13,813 nt of DNA from the NCBI GenBank assembly GCA_030149025.1, contig JASBSH010000195.1, forward strand, positions 1 to 13,813, in the 5' to 3' direction. This DNA is from Actinomycetales bacterium (GTDB taxonomy: Bacteria > Actinomycetota > Actinomycetes > Actinomycetales > BWSM-131). The stretch's first letter is position 1, and each line of letters starts with the position of its first letter. Shown one piece after another: positions 12,288-13,813 of this stretch. The notes beneath the pieces are model-generated. The model had not been told where the DNA came from. It saw only the letters and a program-made list of their open reading frames with translations, and ran no database searches. A program made the translations under genes and the position numbers.

Positions 12288-13607
12288 TCAGAGGGGCGGT
12301 GGCGTGAACTCCGGCAGGTACTCGGCCAGCACGTCGAGCACCGGCACCTCGCCCTCGATCTGGCACAGCACCCCGATGCCCCCCAGCCACACCCGGTGGA
12401 TCAGCAGGTACTCCGGCGGCAGGTTCAGCTTCAGCCCCATGGACCAGGTCGGCTTGCGCGGGTCGTTGATGTGCGCGAACAGCTCCTGCAACCACTTGCG
12501 GGAGAAGCGGAACACGTCGGTGTGCGCCGGCGCGAGGAACGGGTCGAGGTACTGCAGCAACCCCTGGGGGTCGACCTCGATGGTCGCCTTGATGAACCCT
12601 TCCTCCCGCAGGCCCTTGACCACCGCTTCCGCATCGCCCTCGAGGGCCAGGGTCAGGAGACGGCCGATCTCCGGCGGCATCCCCTCGGGGAGCCGTTTCA
12701 CGGCGCCGAAATCGAGGACGCCGAAGCGCCCGTCCGGCGTGAGCCGGAAGTTGCCGGGGTGCGGGTCGGCGTGCAGCAGCCCGCACATCTCCGGGCCGGC
12801 GAGCAGGAACTCCAGGTACCGGCGGGCGGTGATGTCACGCTGCTCCGGCGTGCCGTCGGAGATGATCCGCGACAGCGGCACCCCGTCCAGCCACTCACTC
12901 ACGATGACCCGCTCGGTGCTCAGGACCACCTGCGGGATCGCGAACTCCTCGGAACCCGCGAACGCGTCGGCGAACGCCTGCTGCGACTCGGCTTCCGACG
13001 AGTAGTCCAGCTCCTCGACGACCCGGGCCTTCAGCTCGGCGAGGATCGGCTTGAGGTCCAGTCCGGGGATCCAGCTCGCCGCGACCCGGGCGACGCGCGA
13101 GACCTGGTTCAGGTCCGAGATCAGCGCCTCACCGGCACCCGGGTACTGCACCTTCACCGCGACCGCCCGGCCGTCCTTCAGCACCGCCTTGTGCACCTGC
13201 CCGATCGACGCCGCCGCCGCCGGCTTGTCGTCGAACGACTCGAACCGCCGCCGCCACCGCACGCCGAGCTGCTCGGCCAGCACCTTGTGCACCGAGGCCG
13301 CCGGCATCGGGGGAGCCGCGTCCTGCAGCTTCGTCAGCGTCGCGCGGTACGGGCCGGCGATCTCCTCGGGCAGCGCCGCCTCGAAGATGCTCATGGCCTG
13401 GCCGAACTTCATCGCCCCGCCCTTGAGCTCCCCGAGCACCTTGAACATCTGCTCGGCGGTGCGGGCCTGCACCTCGGCGGCCACCGCCTCGGCCGACTTG
13501 CCGCCGACCCTCTTGCCCAGCCCGATGGCGGTACGGCCGGCGAAGCCGACGGGTAGGCCGGCCAGCTTGACGCCACGCGAGATGGCCCGCCTCGGGAGAT
13601 CGCTCAC
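12288..13607 (-). CDS. ABC1/UbiB-family atypical protein kinase-like ATPase
   Basis: This 439-residue protein belongs to the ABC1 (UbiB/AarF/ADCK) family, ATP-binding kinase-like proteins often tied to lipid or quinone metabolism. Motifs in order: the family-specific GGAMKFGQAMS (63-73, KxGQ at 67-70), the Ala-rich loop AAAASIGQVHKA (130-141) in place of a kinase P-loop, VAVKVQYPG with Lys152, EELDYSSEAE (198-207), catalytic LLHADPHPGN (277-286) with Asp281 and Asn286, and VLDFG with Asp299. All are intact. No C-terminal membrane helices are obvious, unlike proteobacterial UbiB. I start at the GTG at 13607 (MSDLPRRAIS), which overlaps the stop of the upstream gene (GTGA); the frame is open to 13751, but those residues read like out-of-frame sequence. 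It converges on the Tad operon. Actinobacterial homologues have no settled function, so I give no symbol. Confidence 0.9.
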   Translation of the reverse strand: MSDLPRRAISRGVKLAGLPVGFAGRTAIGLGKRVGGKSAEAVAAEVQARTAEQMFKVLGELKGGAMKFGQAMSIFEAALPEEIAGPYRATLTKLQDAAPPMPAASVHKVLAEQLGVRWRRRFESFDDKPAAAASIGQVHKAVLKDGRAVAVKVQYPGAGEALISDLNQVSRVARVAASWIPGLDLKPILAELKARVVEELDYSSEAESQQAFADAFAGSEEFAIPQVVLSTERVIVSEWLDGVPLSRIISDGTPEQRDITARRYLEFLLAGPEMCGLLHADPHPGNFRLTPDGRFGVLDFGAVKRLPEGMPPEIGRLLTLALEGDAEAVVKGLREEGFIKATIEVDPQGLLQYLDPFLAPAHTDVFRFSRKWLQELFAHINDPRKPTWSMGLKLNLPPEYLLIHRVWLGGIGVLCQIEGEVPVLDVLAEYLPEFTPPPL

Positions 13608-13813
13608 GCGCCCATTGTGTCCGTTTCTACCGGCTGCGCGTGCCGGGGACGCCCGAAACGCCGGGCAGCACGCCCTCCCGGGGGCCACGTGCACCCACAC
13701 TCCGGGTGCGTCGACCAGGGCCGGACGGCGGCCAGGCCGTCGGGCAGACACGTCTCGATCGTCGCGTCCAGGCAGGCCGGGGTCACCCGCCCGTCCAGGT
13801 GCGCGAGCGCCTG
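13604..13813 (-). CDS. 3' end of a gene upstream of the ABC1 kinase, possibly ThiF/cyclodehydratase-like (partial)
   Basis: The minus-strand frame is open from the window edge to a TGA at 13606-13604, giving about 69 C-terminal residues starting QALAHLDGRV. The stop overlaps the GTG of the ABC1-kinase gene, which argues for a real coupled gene. The only recognisable motif is HPECGCTW, about 35 residues from the end. An HPxCGC ending is something I associate with the C termini of ThiF/E1-like proteins of the TOMM cyclodehydratase type found in actinobacteria. That link rests on memory of one motif, so it is weak. The tail after it (RAARRFGRPRHAQPVETDT) is basic and probably disordered. A GTG at 13786 could start a 60-residue protein, but continuation beyond the window is more likely. 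Confidence 0.5.
   Translation of the reverse strand, partial: QALAHLDGRVTPACLDATIETCLPDGLAAVRPWSTHPECGCTWPPGGRAARRFGRPRHAQPVETDTMGA

Noticed and set aside
12282..13556. 424-codon open frame on the plus strand opposite the ABC1 kinase
   Set aside because: It is the mirror of a gene with all family motifs; the product is Arg/Leu/His repeats with no domain.

Overview
The window is very GC-rich, densely coded and mostly free of mobile DNA. Its gene content points to an actinobacterium: an actinobacterial-type Tad pilus cluster, GTG starts and ATGA/GTGA overlaps, an ABC1-kinase gene, and a patatin-related protein of the long form. A member of the Pseudonocardiales would fit, but the genus is an inference.

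Left part (1-6440, minus strand). A long patatin-like lipid acyl hydrolase gene (167-2581) is followed by a compact three-gene operon (2784-6371). In transcription order the operon encodes an unusual 730-residue fusion of a luciferase-like (LLM) domain to a berberine-bridge-type FAD oxidoreductase, a free-standing LLM-class oxidoreductase, and a MarR-family repressor. The genes overlap by 4 and 8 bases. Upstream of the first gene are two inverted repeats sharing the half-site GTTGA/TCAAC, placed over a plausible promoter. Together this looks like a self-regulated flavoenzyme module, with MarR controlling its own operon in response to an unknown small molecule. It is the best candidate in the window for an undescribed system.

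Middle (6435-7426). This holds the C-terminal remains of an MFS transporter with a charged, coiled-coil-like tail. Most of the gene is missing, and the remnant carries two frameshifts, each bounded by short direct repeats. The rest is the leader of the next operon.

Right-centre (7427-12084, plus strand). A Tad/Flp-type pilus operon runs cpaF/tadA ATPase, tadB, tadC, a 61-residue membrane peptide in the pilin position, a TadE-like protein, a second TadE/TadF-like protein and a TadG-like protein. Junctions are overlapping or nearly so, except for a 77-base gap with repeats before the small pilin-like gene. No prepilin peptidase, CpaE-like ATPase or secretin is visible.

Right end (12085-13813). 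A 203-base convergent intergenic region holds a long imperfect hairpin and a 19-base direct repeat. Beyond it, on the minus strand, is an ABC1/UbiB-family atypical kinase. Its GTG start overlaps the stop of a gene cut by the window edge, which ends in an HPxCGC-type motif.

Long open frames opposite the patatin, LLM-FAD fusion, cpaF and ABC1 genes are rejected as GC-driven mirror ORFs.
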